The translations under genes and the position numbers were made by a program. From positions 1,178,001 through 1,242,000 of the forward strand of contig NC_010424.1 of assembly GCF_000018425.1 (NCBI RefSeq): a DNA stretch of 64,000 nt, in the 5' to 3' direction. The stretch comes from Candidatus Desulforudis audaxviator MP104C. GTDB lineage: Bacteria; Bacillota; Desulfotomaculia; Desulfotomaculales; Desulforudaceae. Under the pieces are notes generated by a model. That model saw nothing but the letters and a program-made list of their open reading frames with translations, made no database searches and was not told the origin of the DNA. Of the stretch, positions 17,292-25,214 are shown piece by piece; the stretch's first letter is position 1, and each line of letters starts with the position of its first letter.

Positions 17292-17780
17292 CTAGTAGGA
17301 GTGCTTGTTCACCCCGTCAAATCCGGCGTTCTTGGCGCGCAGCGCAGCCGCCAGGAAATCCGCCTTGATGATCCCGTCTATTTCTTCGGGCGTCAGGGCG
17401 CTTGGCGGCTCCTCCAGCACGAACGGCACCCCCGACGGCGCAACCGGCTGACGCCCGGCGTTGGCCCTTGCCGGGGCCCTTGGTCCGGCATGGCGCAGCT
17501 GGATGAGGATGCCCGCGCCGCGGTGCTTGATCATCCCGGACAGTATCTACAGCCGCGGGCGATGCGTTTCGCTCCAGATCCCCATGGATCGTTCAAAAAG
17601 ACGTCCGAACGGGTATACCACCCCGGGCTCCACGCGGTCGTAAAACCGGAGCATTTTGTCGGTCACTTCCCCGCCCGTGCCGGCTGTTCCGGAGGAAAGC
17701 GGCGGCATCACCAGGCGATTACGAAAAGTCACTCCACCGACGTGCAGAGGGCTGAACAACCTCCTAAAGCCGGCCGACAA
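17292..17780 (-). pseudogene. Old Yellow Enzyme (NADH:flavin oxidoreductase) remnant
   Basis: Two frames carry consecutive parts of an OYE N-terminal domain. The first (17547-17780) begins MSAGFRRLFSPLHVGGVTFRNRLVMPP and reaches VTDKMLRFYDRVEPG, then runs into unrelated sequence (VVYPFGRLFERS...) and a stop. The second (17292-17534) resumes with ILIQLRHAGPRA, VAPSGVPF and LTPEEIDGIIKADFLAAALRAKNAGFDGV, then stops where the catalytic-barrel His motif should follow. The GLIIVE strand is missing, and about 80% of a normal 350-650-residue enzyme is absent. Internal deletion, frameshift and 3' truncation make it non-functional. Confidence 0.88.
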
Positions 17781-17799
17781 AACTCACCTCCCCTTTCAA

Positions 17800-18255
17800 T
17801 CACTTGAGGTCGATGATCAGGGATTCCTCATTGCAGTTCGGAAAATGGGGACAATTGATGCATTCCTTCCAGACCTTCTGGGGCATCTCCTCCTTGGGCA
17901 CCCGACGGAAACCGCACTTTTCGAAGAAACCGGGCTGGTAGGTCAGCGTGAATACCCTGGGGATGTGCAGTTCCCAGGCGTCTGCCAGGAGCATCCCCAC
18001 CAGTCCCCGGCCGATCCCCCGGCCGATCATTGTCTCTTCCACCGCCAGGGCGCGGATTTCGGCCAGGTCCTCCCAGATGATGTGCAGGCCTCCCGCCCCG
18101 ACCACCCGCCCGTCTTCCTCGGCGACGGCAAACTCTCGGATGCTTTCATAAAGGAGCGCCCGGGGCCGGGCCAACATCAGCCCCCTTGCGGCGTAATAGC
18201 TGATCAGGCCGTGGATGGCCTCCACATCGGTGATCCTGGCTTTGCGGTACTGCAC
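17800..18255 (-). CDS. GNAT N-acetyltransferase, short ArgA-like
   Basis: Cytoplasmic acetyltransferase of 151 residues. The acetyl-CoA loop is ALAVEETMIGRGIGRGLVGMLL (R-G-x-G-x-G pattern) near 69-90, followed by RVFTLTYQPGFFEKCGFRRV, as in N-acetylglutamate synthase and YhbS-like proteins. A C-terminal CINCPHFPNC segment carries three cysteines and may bind a metal; related ArgA-like proteins of Firmicutes have the same tail. It could make N-acetylglutamate for arginine synthesis, but no arg gene is nearby. GTG start, with a purine-rich GGAGGAGGGGGAGG leader that forms part of an inverted-repeat arm. Confidence 0.85.
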   Translation of the reverse strand: MQYRKARITDVEAIHGLISYYAARGLMLARPRALLYESIREFAVAEEDGRVVGAGGLHIIWEDLAEIRALAVEETMIGRGIGRGLVGMLLADAWELHIPRVFTLTYQPGFFEKCGFRRVPKEEMPQKVWKECINCPHFPNCNEESLIIDLK

Positions 18256-18264
18256 CCTCCCCCT

Positions 18265-18466
18265 CCTCCGGGGTCAAACCTTAGTTACTAAATATTGGTA
18301 CAACTCCACATTGGTCAGTTAACGGAACATGATGACAAATGAAGTTAGCGAAACCATCGAGCGAATTCGAACTACATAGACAGAATAACACTGCTGATGA
18401 TCCGGCACAAGGCTTAGCTGGCCCTGTGCGCCCGCCCTTAAGAAACTAAAGGTTTGACCCCGAAGG
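18265..18466. repeat. Inverted-repeat element, about 200 bp, between GNAT gene and rtcA
   Basis: The arm at 18265-18286 (including GGGGTCAAACCTTAGTT) is repeated inverted at 18444-18466 (AACTAAAGGTTTGACCCC, then GAAGG), with about 20 of 22 positions matching and one inserted A. The 157-bp core is more AT-rich than its surroundings and has no open frame. It lies between divergent genes. It may be a small non-autonomous mobile element (MITE-like) or paired operator sites for the two promoters. I see no certain target-site duplication. Confidence 0.6.
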
Positions 18467-18489
18467 GGCTTACGCAACCCGGCGGCCGG

Positions 18490-18498
18490 TGTTATGAT
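18490..18498 (+). promoter_or_regulatory. Extended -10 promoter of rtcA
   Basis: TG at 18490-18491, one base, then TATGAT at 18493-18498 (5 of 6 matches to TATAAT) forms an extended -10 element about 40 bp before the rtcA ATG. A -35 at usual distance is weak (CTTACG), as is common for extended -10 promoters. Confidence 0.5.
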
Positions 18499-18537
18499 GG
18501 GACAAACATCCGGAACGGCTGCAATTCACGCGGGCTG

Positions 18538-19632
18538 ATGTACTCGGGAGGGACTGCTATCAAACGGCTGCACATCAACGGCGCGGAGAGGTCCGGCAGC
18601 GGCACCATCGTCAGGTACGCGGTCGCACTCTCGGCCCTTGCCGGCCGCGAGTTGCACCTCACCAATATCCGGGCCCGGCGCCAAAAACCCGGGCTGCGGC
18701 CCCAGCACCTGAAAGCGGTGGAAGCGGTCCGTGACCTGTGCGGTGGGCAGCTCGAGGGCGCTGTGGTGGGCGCCTCCGAAATCCTGTTCCGTCCCGGAAC
18801 GGTGCTCCGCGGGGGTGATTACCGTTGGGACATCGAAACCGGCGGCTCGGCCGTGATGCTGGCCCTTACCATCCTGCCGCCGGCCATCCTCGCCGGCGCC
18901 CCGGGCACGTTCCACATCACCGGGGGTCTCTTTCAGGACTTCGCGCCCAGCGCCTACCACCTGCAGCGGGTGCTGCTTCCCCTCCTGTCCCGAATGGGGG
19001 CGGACACCCGCCTGGAGATCGTTCGCCCCGGCTACGTGCCGCAGGGCGGCGGTGAACTTCTCCTGGAAGTAAGACCGGCGGCGGGTGGCTTGAAACCGCT
19101 GGTGTTGAGCGAGCAGGGGCGTATCGAGTCCGTGTCCGGGATCGCCTTGAGTTCCCACCTGTCGGACCGCCATGTGGGTGAGCGCATGGCCGCCGCCGCG
19201 GCCGGGGTGTTCCGAGCCGCCGGTCATGAGGCGCTCATCGATGTGGTTGACGATGCCCTGTCCGTGCAGCCCGGCGCCGCCCTGGCCGCCTGGGCGGTAA
19301 CCGCCACCGGGTGCATCCTGGGGGCGGACCAGGCAGGTCAGCCGCGCCGCCCTGCCGAACATATCGGCCGCCACGTGGCCCGGACGTTGCTTGCGGACCT
19401 GGCCGCCGGGGCCACGGTAGACCGGTTCGCGGCCGACCAACTGGTGATTTTCGCCGCCTTGGCCCGGGGAGAGACAGTTTATCGCGTGCCCCTGTTCACC
19501 GAACACCTGGAAACCAACCTGTGGCTTGTGGAGAAGATCCTGGGCGCCGGAGTGCGCGTCGAAAGCAACGTGGTCCGCATTCGCGGCGTGGGTTTTGAGG
19601 CGGAGGGACGGACTTTGACTCTGGACCGCTAG
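18538..19632 (+). CDS. rtcA: RNA 3'-terminal phosphate cyclase
   Basis: Converts RNA 3'-phosphate ends to 2',3'-cyclic phosphate with ATP; cytoplasmic; about 357-364 residues, family-typical. Visible motifs: ERSGSGTIVRYAVALSAL near the N-terminus, RARRQKPGLRPQHLKAVEA, the GGGEL strand, and the C-terminal TEHLETNLWLVEKIL, whose His matches the nucleotidylated residue of the family. The usual EGGGQ is replaced by ERSGSG. The start is uncertain: ATG at 18538 has no ribosome-binding site, whereas GGGAGGG is placed ideally for ATC at 18559, exactly where the conserved protein begins (IKRLHING). No rtcB is in the window. It ends at a strong terminator. Confidence 0.9.
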   Translation: MYSGGTAIKRLHINGAERSGSGTIVRYAVALSALAGRELHLTNIRARRQKPGLRPQHLKAVEAVRDLCGGQLEGAVVGASEILFRPGTVLRGGDYRWDIETGGSAVMLALTILPPAILAGAPGTFHITGGLFQDFAPSAYHLQRVLLPLLSRMGADTRLEIVRPGYVPQGGGELLLEVRPAAGGLKPLVLSEQGRIESVSGIALSSHLSDRHVGERMAAAAAGVFRAAGHEALIDVVDDALSVQPGAALAAWAVTATGCILGADQAGQPRRPAEHIGRHVARTLLADLAAGATVDRFAADQLVIFAALARGETVYRVPLFTEHLETNLWLVEKILGAGVRVESNVVRIRGVGFEAEGRTLTLDR

Positions 19633-19714
19633 TCTTCAGGGTTTGAAGAGCCTGCAGTGCCCCCTACATTCGAAACCCGTCCGGCGAAATCGGCTTCCAC
19701 TGCCCGTTCCACGT

Positions 19715-19745
19715 AATCCGGCCCCGGTCGGGCCGGGGCCGGATT
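19715..19745. terminator. Bidirectional terminator between rtcA and the beta-propeller gene
   Basis: Perfect 13-bp stem: AATCCGGCCCCGG (19715-19727) with CCGGGGCCGGATT (19733-19745) around a 5-nt loop. Very GC-rich, with only short T-runs outside. It lies between convergent genes. Confidence 0.8.
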
Positions 19746-19771
19746 TGTGCGGGCATCCGGCTGCTTATGAT

Positions 19772-21760
19772 TTATGGCAGGGCCAGGCTCCGCTTTTCCG
19801 CCAGGGTGTTCAAGTCGTTCACCTTCACCAGTCCGTTCGAGAGCGTGTACAGATTGTCGTTGATGTGCAGGATCCGGTTGACGTCCCGGTCGCTCCCGGG
19901 CCACCAGTTGCCGGACTTCATGTAGTCGGCGTCCGTCAGGTGCGTTATCCGGCCCTTGAGCACAAAGCCGCGCTCAAGGGTCAGTTCGTACACGTAGGCC
20001 CCCTGGAAGACGAACGTGCCATATTCCCACGGCGGTGTCGCGCCGGTACGCCGCTTGATCTCGGCCACCGTGACGGGGAAAGCAAACAGGTTCTTCTCCT
20101 GGTGGAACCAAAGGGCCTTGTGGTTGTTCAGCACTTCGGAGTGGGTGCCCCGGTCGCCGATGCCGATCGCGAACTTCTCCACCGGGTTCTTGACGTCGGT
20201 GACGTCGAACAGGGCCAACTTCATTCCCTGCTCGTAAGCGAACCCCAGGGGGACCTCCCGCCCGCCCTCTTTGCCGGTGGCCTCCACGGCGTCCTTACCG
20301 AACCCGATCAGGTGGTGCTCGTCGTACGGGTGCAGGTAATTGGAGAAACCGGGGATCTTTAAAGCCCCCAGGATCGCCGGCTTTTTCGGGTCGGCCAGGT
20401 CCAGCACGAACAGCGGGTCGGTGGTCTTGAAAGTCACCATGTAGGCCCGCGGGCCCATGAAGCGCGCCGAATAGATCCGCTCGCCGGGGGCGATGTCCTC
20501 GACCCGGCCGCAGATACCGAGGTCACGGTCCAGTACGTACAGGGCGTTCCGGGAGTCTGGGCCCCAAGTGTTCAAGGTCGTGGCCACCCGGAAGTGGCCG
20601 TCGTATTCGTCCATGGAGAACTGGTTCAGTACGGTGCCGGGCACCTGTCCCTTGCCGGTGTAGGTGACGTCCCCGTCTTTCAGAGCGAACCGGTAGACCG
20701 TGGTCTGCTCCCGCGGCTCGAGCGGAGGCATAATCGCCGGAACTCTATCCGGCACGACGGCCGGGGCCGGCTCACGCAGACCCGGCACCGGCATTATGGG
20801 GCCGTACTGGCGCTCGGTGGCCGCAACGTAAAGGTTGGCCCGGGAAACGTAGATATTCTCGCCGGCACCGAGGTAGGTGCCGATTTCGACTTCCTTTTTC
20901 TCGTTCAGGTTAAACCCGGCCACCAAGAGGTAGTTCGGCTCCCGGAAACCCGGGAAGTAGCACACGTCGGTGCACTTCACGTTCTCGAACCGGTTGCCCG
21001 CCAGGCTGTCCCGGTAGGCCGGCGTCAGCCCTTCCTTGACCGGGAGTCCGAACTCCCGGAACATGTAGTAGTCCGGGTACTTGTTCGCCACCAGGTACAC
21101 GTTCTTATCAATTTTACGCGAGGATACGTAGTTGCCGTCCACTTCCACCTCCCGCACCCGGGTGATGTTGTCCTTGTCCCGCACGTCGAACACCAGGGTC
21201 TTCACGGTGCCGTAGATCGGGTACGGGTGATGCGGGTGTACCGCCCGCCCGGGCCGCGCCGACGTTCCCACCACGACCAGATGCTCGGCGTCCAGGTAAA
21301 TCTCCAGCGGATTGAACCATTCATCCGCAAACTCGATCACCTTCTTGACCGCCATCTCGCGGTGCGGGTAAGCCCGAATCATCATCACCCGCTGTTTGTT
21401 GACCTGGAAGATGTACCGGCCGTCGGTCTTTACAATGTCGGCCTCGTCTACTCCCGGCACCTGTATGTTGGTGGCGGAGTAGTCGCTCCCGGCGCCGCTG
21501 TCTTCCCCGGGAGCACGCGCCCCGGGGGCCGCGGACTCCATTGCCGCCTGGTCAGTAAGCATCGTTTTCGCGCCCATGCGCAAGGGGAAACCATAGTGGA
21601 TCTCCCTTTTCTCGTCCAGTAGCGCCGCCAGTTCCGCGTAGGACTTCACCGCCGGCAGCTTCGGCGTCTGCGGCTGTACTTGCGCCCTTCCCGGCGGTTT
21701 GCCGACCGCGAGCGTCAGGGCGAAAACCAGCACCACAACCACACCCATCACCCGGTACAT
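19772..21760 (-). CDS. Secreted beta-propeller domain protein (Beta_propel family)
   Basis: Exported protein of 662 residues. The signal peptide is the first 27 or so residues (MYRVMGVVVVLVFALTLAVG, then GRAQ). The mature part shows the family start SATNIQVPGVDEADIVKTDGRYIF near residue 105, then repeated blade-like strands ending in short turns (for example YVLDRDLGICGRVEDIAPGERIYSARFMG and LHPYDEHHLIGFGKDA). Family members are secreted or lipid-anchored proteins of archaea and Firmicutes with no established function. ATG at 21760 is chosen because GAGGAG is nine bases upstream; the GTG at 21787 lies before that site. No neighbour suggests a partner. Confidence 0.88.
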   Translation of the reverse strand: MYRVMGVVVVLVFALTLAVGKPPGRAQVQPQTPKLPAVKSYAELAALLDEKREIHYGFPLRMGAKTMLTDQAAMESAAPGARAPGEDSGAGSDYSATNIQVPGVDEADIVKTDGRYIFQVNKQRVMMIRAYPHREMAVKKVIEFADEWFNPLEIYLDAEHLVVVGTSARPGRAVHPHHPYPIYGTVKTLVFDVRDKDNITRVREVEVDGNYVSSRKIDKNVYLVANKYPDYYMFREFGLPVKEGLTPAYRDSLAGNRFENVKCTDVCYFPGFREPNYLLVAGFNLNEKKEVEIGTYLGAGENIYVSRANLYVAATERQYGPIMPVPGLREPAPAVVPDRVPAIMPPLEPREQTTVYRFALKDGDVTYTGKGQVPGTVLNQFSMDEYDGHFRVATTLNTWGPDSRNALYVLDRDLGICGRVEDIAPGERIYSARFMGPRAYMVTFKTTDPLFVLDLADPKKPAILGALKIPGFSNYLHPYDEHHLIGFGKDAVEATGKEGGREVPLGFAYEQGMKLALFDVTDVKNPVEKFAIGIGDRGTHSEVLNNHKALWFHQEKNLFAFPVTVAEIKRRTGATPPWEYGTFVFQGAYVYELTLERGFVLKGRITHLTDADYMKSGNWWPGSDRDVNRILHINDNLYTLSNGLVKVNDLNTLAEKRSLALP

Positions 21761-21787
21761 CCCATTCCACTCCTCTCGCCGGGTCAC

Positions 21788-22040
21788 CGCGCGCTGGCCC
21801 CGGAATTAAGTCTTGAATATTTGACGTTCTCCAAAGTGAAATAGATTCAGTAAGTTTTTCCAGAGCGCAAGATCAAGAGTATAGCGCCGCCACCAGTTCC
21901 CGACGGTTCAGCGGGTTCCGCTGACAGCAGCGGCTGAGCCAGCTTTAGTACGCCTCGCGAAACCAACCCACCATTTGAGAAGTACGCCTGCGGACCGCCG
22001 TCGCTTTTTCCCCCACTGGGGAGCACAAGGCCACGCGTCC
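21788..22040. other. Intergenic stretch upstream of the beta-propeller and exporter genes
   Basis: About 250 bp between the divergent starts of the beta-propeller gene and the three-gene exporter. A 66-codon frame on the minus strand (21847-22047) has no ribosome-binding site and no recognisable protein and is not called. The only clear signal is the promoter just after it at 22041. Confidence 0.5.
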
Positions 22041-22069
22041 TTGACACCCCTTTACGAAAAATATTAAAT
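22041..22069 (+). promoter_or_regulatory. Sigma-A promoter of the MacB/FtsX/HlyD exporter operon
   Basis: Perfect -35 TTGACA (22041-22046), 17-bp spacer, and TTAAAT (22064-22069, 4 of 6) in an AT-rich patch. The predicted transcript starts about 40 bases before the ATPase gene. Confidence 0.7.
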
Positions 22070-22118
22070 TGAACAAGGCGTCCAGACTGACTGCGGATGG
22101 AATTGCGGGTGTTTTTGG

Positions 22119-22829
22119 ATGGCGCCGGAAGTGCTCATGGAACTGGTCGGGGTTTGGAAAACCTACCGGATGGGCGAAGTGGAGGTCCCGGCCTTGAAAC
22201 CGACCGATCTGAAGGTTTACCGGGGCGAGATCCTGGTCATCCTCGGTCCCAGCGGCTCGGGCAAGAGCACGCTTTTAAACCTCATGGGCGGCATCGACCA
22301 GCCGAGCGGCGGCCGTTTGCTGTACGAAGGCCAAGACCTGTCCAAAGTCGGCGATAACCGGCTCACCGCCTACCGGCGGCACCACGTCGGTTTCATCTTC
22401 CAGTTCTTCGACCTGATCTCCAACCTCACCGTGACCGAGAACGTCGCGCTGGGCGCGGAGATCGCCGGGCGGCGCGGTGCTTTTGCGCCCATCCTGGAAA
22501 ACCTCGGCCTGGCCGGGAAGGAAGGCAACTTCCCTTCTCAGCTGAGCGGCGGCGAACAGCAGCGGGTGGCCATCGCCCGCGCCCTGGCCAAGGAGCCGGA
22601 CCTGATGCTCTGCGACGAGCCCACCGGGTCGCTGGACTTCCGCACCGGCCTGCTGGTTTTGCAGCTCCTCCACCGGGCCAGCCGGGAGATGGGCAAGACG
22701 GTGGTGATCATCACCCATAACACTCCCATCGGCAAGATGGGCGACCGGGTGCTCTACATGCGCGACGGGGTGATCGACCGCATCGAGACCAACGAATCCC
22801 CATTGGATCCTTTACTGATCAGTTGGTGA
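22119..22829 (+). CDS. ABC exporter ATPase, LolD/MacB type
   Basis: Cytoplasmic ATPase of 236 residues in the type VII (mechanotransmission) ABC class. Walker [10 protein letters not shown] is at 45-53, the Q-loop [18 protein letters not shown] is typical of LolD/MacB, signature [15 protein letters not shown], Walker [17 protein letters not shown] and switch [11 protein letters not shown]. An internal ATG six codons in ([10 protein letters not shown]) is an alternative start; neither has a strong ribosome-binding site. It is followed 7 bp later by its FtsX-like permease. Confidence 0.92.
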   Translation: MAPEVLMELVGVWKTYRMGEVEVPALKPTDLKVYRGEILVILGPSGSGKSTLLNLMGGIDQPSGGRLLYEGQDLSKVGDNRLTAYRRHHVGFIFQFFDLISNLTVTENVALGAEIAGRRGAFAPILENLGLAGKEGNFPSQLSGGEQQRVAIARALAKEPDLMLCDEPTGSLDFRTGLLVLQLLHRASREMGKTVVIITHNTPIGKMGDRVLYMRDGVIDRIETNESPLDPLLISW

Positions 22830-22836
22830 TTAAGTC

Positions 22837-25200
22837 ATGCTGTTGCGCAAACTGCTCCGGGACATCGCTACCTTCAAGGGACAGTTCTTCGCTATTGCGC
22901 TGTTGGTGATGCTGGGCATCGCCATGTTCTCCTCCATGTACCTGGCGCTGGTCAACCTGCGGGACTCCGCGGAAAACAGCTTCCACCGGCTGCGCTTGGC
23001 CGACTACACCGTGCACTTCACCGCCGCCCCCGCCGGCCTGACCGAGGCAGCCCGCGCCATCGAGGGTGTGCGCCTGGTCAGCGGGCGGTACGTGGACGAC
23101 GTCTCCCTGGACCTCCCGGGCGCCCCCGACAAAATGCGGGCCCGGATCATCTCCCTGCCCGGCCCCGGCGAGGACCCGGTGAACGACCTGCACTTGGTCC
23201 GCGGCCGCCTTCTGGACCCCGACGACCGTCGCGGCGTCCTCATTTCCAGCGACTTCGCCACGCATCACCAACTGGAACCGGGCGACCCGGTGCACGTCAT
23301 CGTTGGGGGCCTGCGCCAGGAACTGGTGATCCGGGGCCTAATCTTGAGCCCGGAGTACCTTTTCGCCGCCCCCGACCTGAACCAGTTCTTTTCGTCGATC
23401 CATTCGTTCGCGATTATGTTCGTGACCCGCGACACGGCGGCTGAAGTCCTGGGCAGCGGCGGCCAGATCAACGAACTTGCCGTGACCACCGATCCGGAAG
23501 CGGACGCGGACGCGGTCGAACAGGCCCTGCGTGAACTGACTTCCGGTTACGGCTACCGGACTCTGGTCGCGCGCGAAGACCAGTTCAGCTACCGTATGCT
23601 TCAGAGCGAGATGGACCAGCTTTCAACCTGGTCGGTGATGCTGCCCGTCGTGTTTCTGGGTGCCGCCGTGATGGTCATTCTGGTGCTCCTGGCGCGGATC
23701 GTCCGGCAGCAGCGCTCCCATATCGGGCTCCTCCGGGCGCTGGGATACACCCGGGCGCACATCATGGGCTACTACCTGGGATTCGCCCTGGCCGTCGGGG
23801 GCACTGGTTCGGTGGCCGGGACGCTCCTCGGCTACTGGATGTCGGTCGGCTTGACCAATCAGTACGCCTTTTACTTCAACATCCCCTACCTGGTGAGCGG
23901 GTTCCACTGGGACGTGCAACTGTTTGCCGTGACCCTGGGCGTCGGCACCTGCCTCGTCGCCTCCTTTTTCTCGGCCCGGGCGGCCGCTTCCATCCACCCG
24001 GTGGAGGCCATGCGCGCCCCCGCTCCCCCGCCGGGCCGCCGCTTCTGGGGCGAACGCTGGTTCAGTTTCATGGACCGGCTGCCAGCCCTCTGGAAGTTTC
24101 CGATTCGGAACATCACCCGCAATCCCTGGCGGTTCAACTTCTCGGCCACCGGCGTGGGCGTGGCGTTGGGCTTGCTGGTGCTATCCGGTTCCTTCTATGA
24201 CCTGTTTGACGACATGCTCAACCGCTACTTCGGCGATATGGTGGGCTATGAGGCCCGCATCAACTTCACCGGGCCGACCGGTTGGGACGCTGTGACCGAG
24301 GTGGCCCTCTGGCCCGAGGTGCGCGAGGCCCAAGCCCTGGTGGAGGGAGCGGTGCGCTACCGCAACGGGCGCCTGCAGTACGAAGGCCCCCTCACCGGCC
24401 TGCCGGAGGACGGTCGCCTTTTCCAGTTGCGGGATGAGCAGAACAACCTGGTCGCCCCGTCCCGCGGCGGGATACTCCTGTCTTCGAACTTGATGCAAAT
24501 ACTGGACCTGAAGGAAGGGGACACCGTCACCCTGGAACCAATGGTCGCCGGGCTGCCCAGCCGTGAAGTCACGGTCGCCGGCACGGTCGAGACAATGCTG
24601 GGCGTCGGCGGCTTTCTGCCGCTAGAGGAGGCCCGTTTTGTGCTAGGACCGGGCACGCCTATCTCCGCGGCGCTGGTGACCACTAATCCCGGCACCAGCC
24701 TGGAAACGCTCCGCGAACGTGCCCGGGACCGCCCGTTCGTCAGCGGAGTGCAAAGCATCGCCGATGCGCGCGAGGAGGCGTTGAAGAATCTGGACCTGAT
24801 GTACGCCTTCCTGGCCGTGGCGCTGCTTTTCAGCATGCTTCTGGCGGGCGCCATCGTGTACAGCATGTCCTCCATCACCACGTTGGAACGCACGCGTGAA
24901 CTGGTGAGTTTCCGCATGCAGGGCATGAGCCGGAAGGGTACCGGCGTGCTGATCGCCGCCGAGGGTCTGCTGCCCGCTGTCCCCGGCCTGGTCCTGGGCG
25001 TCGCCGTAGGCTACGCCTGGGCCGCCTGGTTTGCCGCCGCCTTTTCCAGCGACCTGATGACCATCCGGTTGGTTATCTACCCGGCCACGATCGTGTTTTC
25101 CGTGCTGGCCGTCGTCGCGGCGGTGGCGCTGGCCCAGTGCCCGCCGATCCGGAGCACAAACCGCATCAATCTGGCCGAAGCCTCGAAACACCGGGAATAG
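22837..25200 (+). CDS. FtsX-like ABC exporter permease, large form
   Basis: Membrane protein of 787 residues with the duplicated MacB/FtsX layout of large permeases: one N-terminal helix (about 13-34), an extracytoplasmic domain (35-255), three helices with the FtsX motif RSHIGLLRALGYTRAHIMGYYLGFALA near 290-315, a further helix and the coupling PVEAMRAPAPPP, then a second unit with helix at about 435-450, an external domain (455-660) and a last three-helix FtsX block (ERTRELVSFRMQGMSRKGTGVLIAAEGLL). It fits a tripartite exporter with the ATPase before it and the adaptor after it. The substrate is unknown. Confidence 0.9.
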   Translation: MLLRKLLRDIATFKGQFFAIALLVMLGIAMFSSMYLALVNLRDSAENSFHRLRLADYTVHFTAAPAGLTEAARAIEGVRLVSGRYVDDVSLDLPGAPDKMRARIISLPGPGEDPVNDLHLVRGRLLDPDDRRGVLISSDFATHHQLEPGDPVHVIVGGLRQELVIRGLILSPEYLFAAPDLNQFFSSIHSFAIMFVTRDTAAEVLGSGGQINELAVTTDPEADADAVEQALRELTSGYGYRTLVAREDQFSYRMLQSEMDQLSTWSVMLPVVFLGAAVMVILVLLARIVRQQRSHIGLLRALGYTRAHIMGYYLGFALAVGGTGSVAGTLLGYWMSVGLTNQYAFYFNIPYLVSGFHWDVQLFAVTLGVGTCLVASFFSARAAASIHPVEAMRAPAPPPGRRFWGERWFSFMDRLPALWKFPIRNITRNPWRFNFSATGVGVALGLLVLSGSFYDLFDDMLNRYFGDMVGYEARINFTGPTGWDAVTEVALWPEVREAQALVEGAVRYRNGRLQYEGPLTGLPEDGRLFQLRDEQNNLVAPSRGGILLSSNLMQILDLKEGDTVTLEPMVAGLPSREVTVAGTVETMLGVGGFLPLEEARFVLGPGTPISAALVTTNPGTSLETLRERARDRPFVSGVQSIADAREEALKNLDLMYAFLAVALLFSMLLAGAIVYSMSSITTLERTRELVSFRMQGMSRKGTGVLIAAEGLLPAVPGLVLGVAVGYAWAAWFAAAFSSDLMTIRLVIYPATIVFSVLAVVAAVALAQCPPIRSTNRINLAEASKHRE

Positions 25201-25214
25201 GGGGTTATCTTATA

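Noticed and set aside
21847-22047. 66-codon minus-strand frame between the beta-propeller and exporter genes
   Set aside because: No ribosome-binding site, no family resemblance, and it overlaps the strong exporter promoter.
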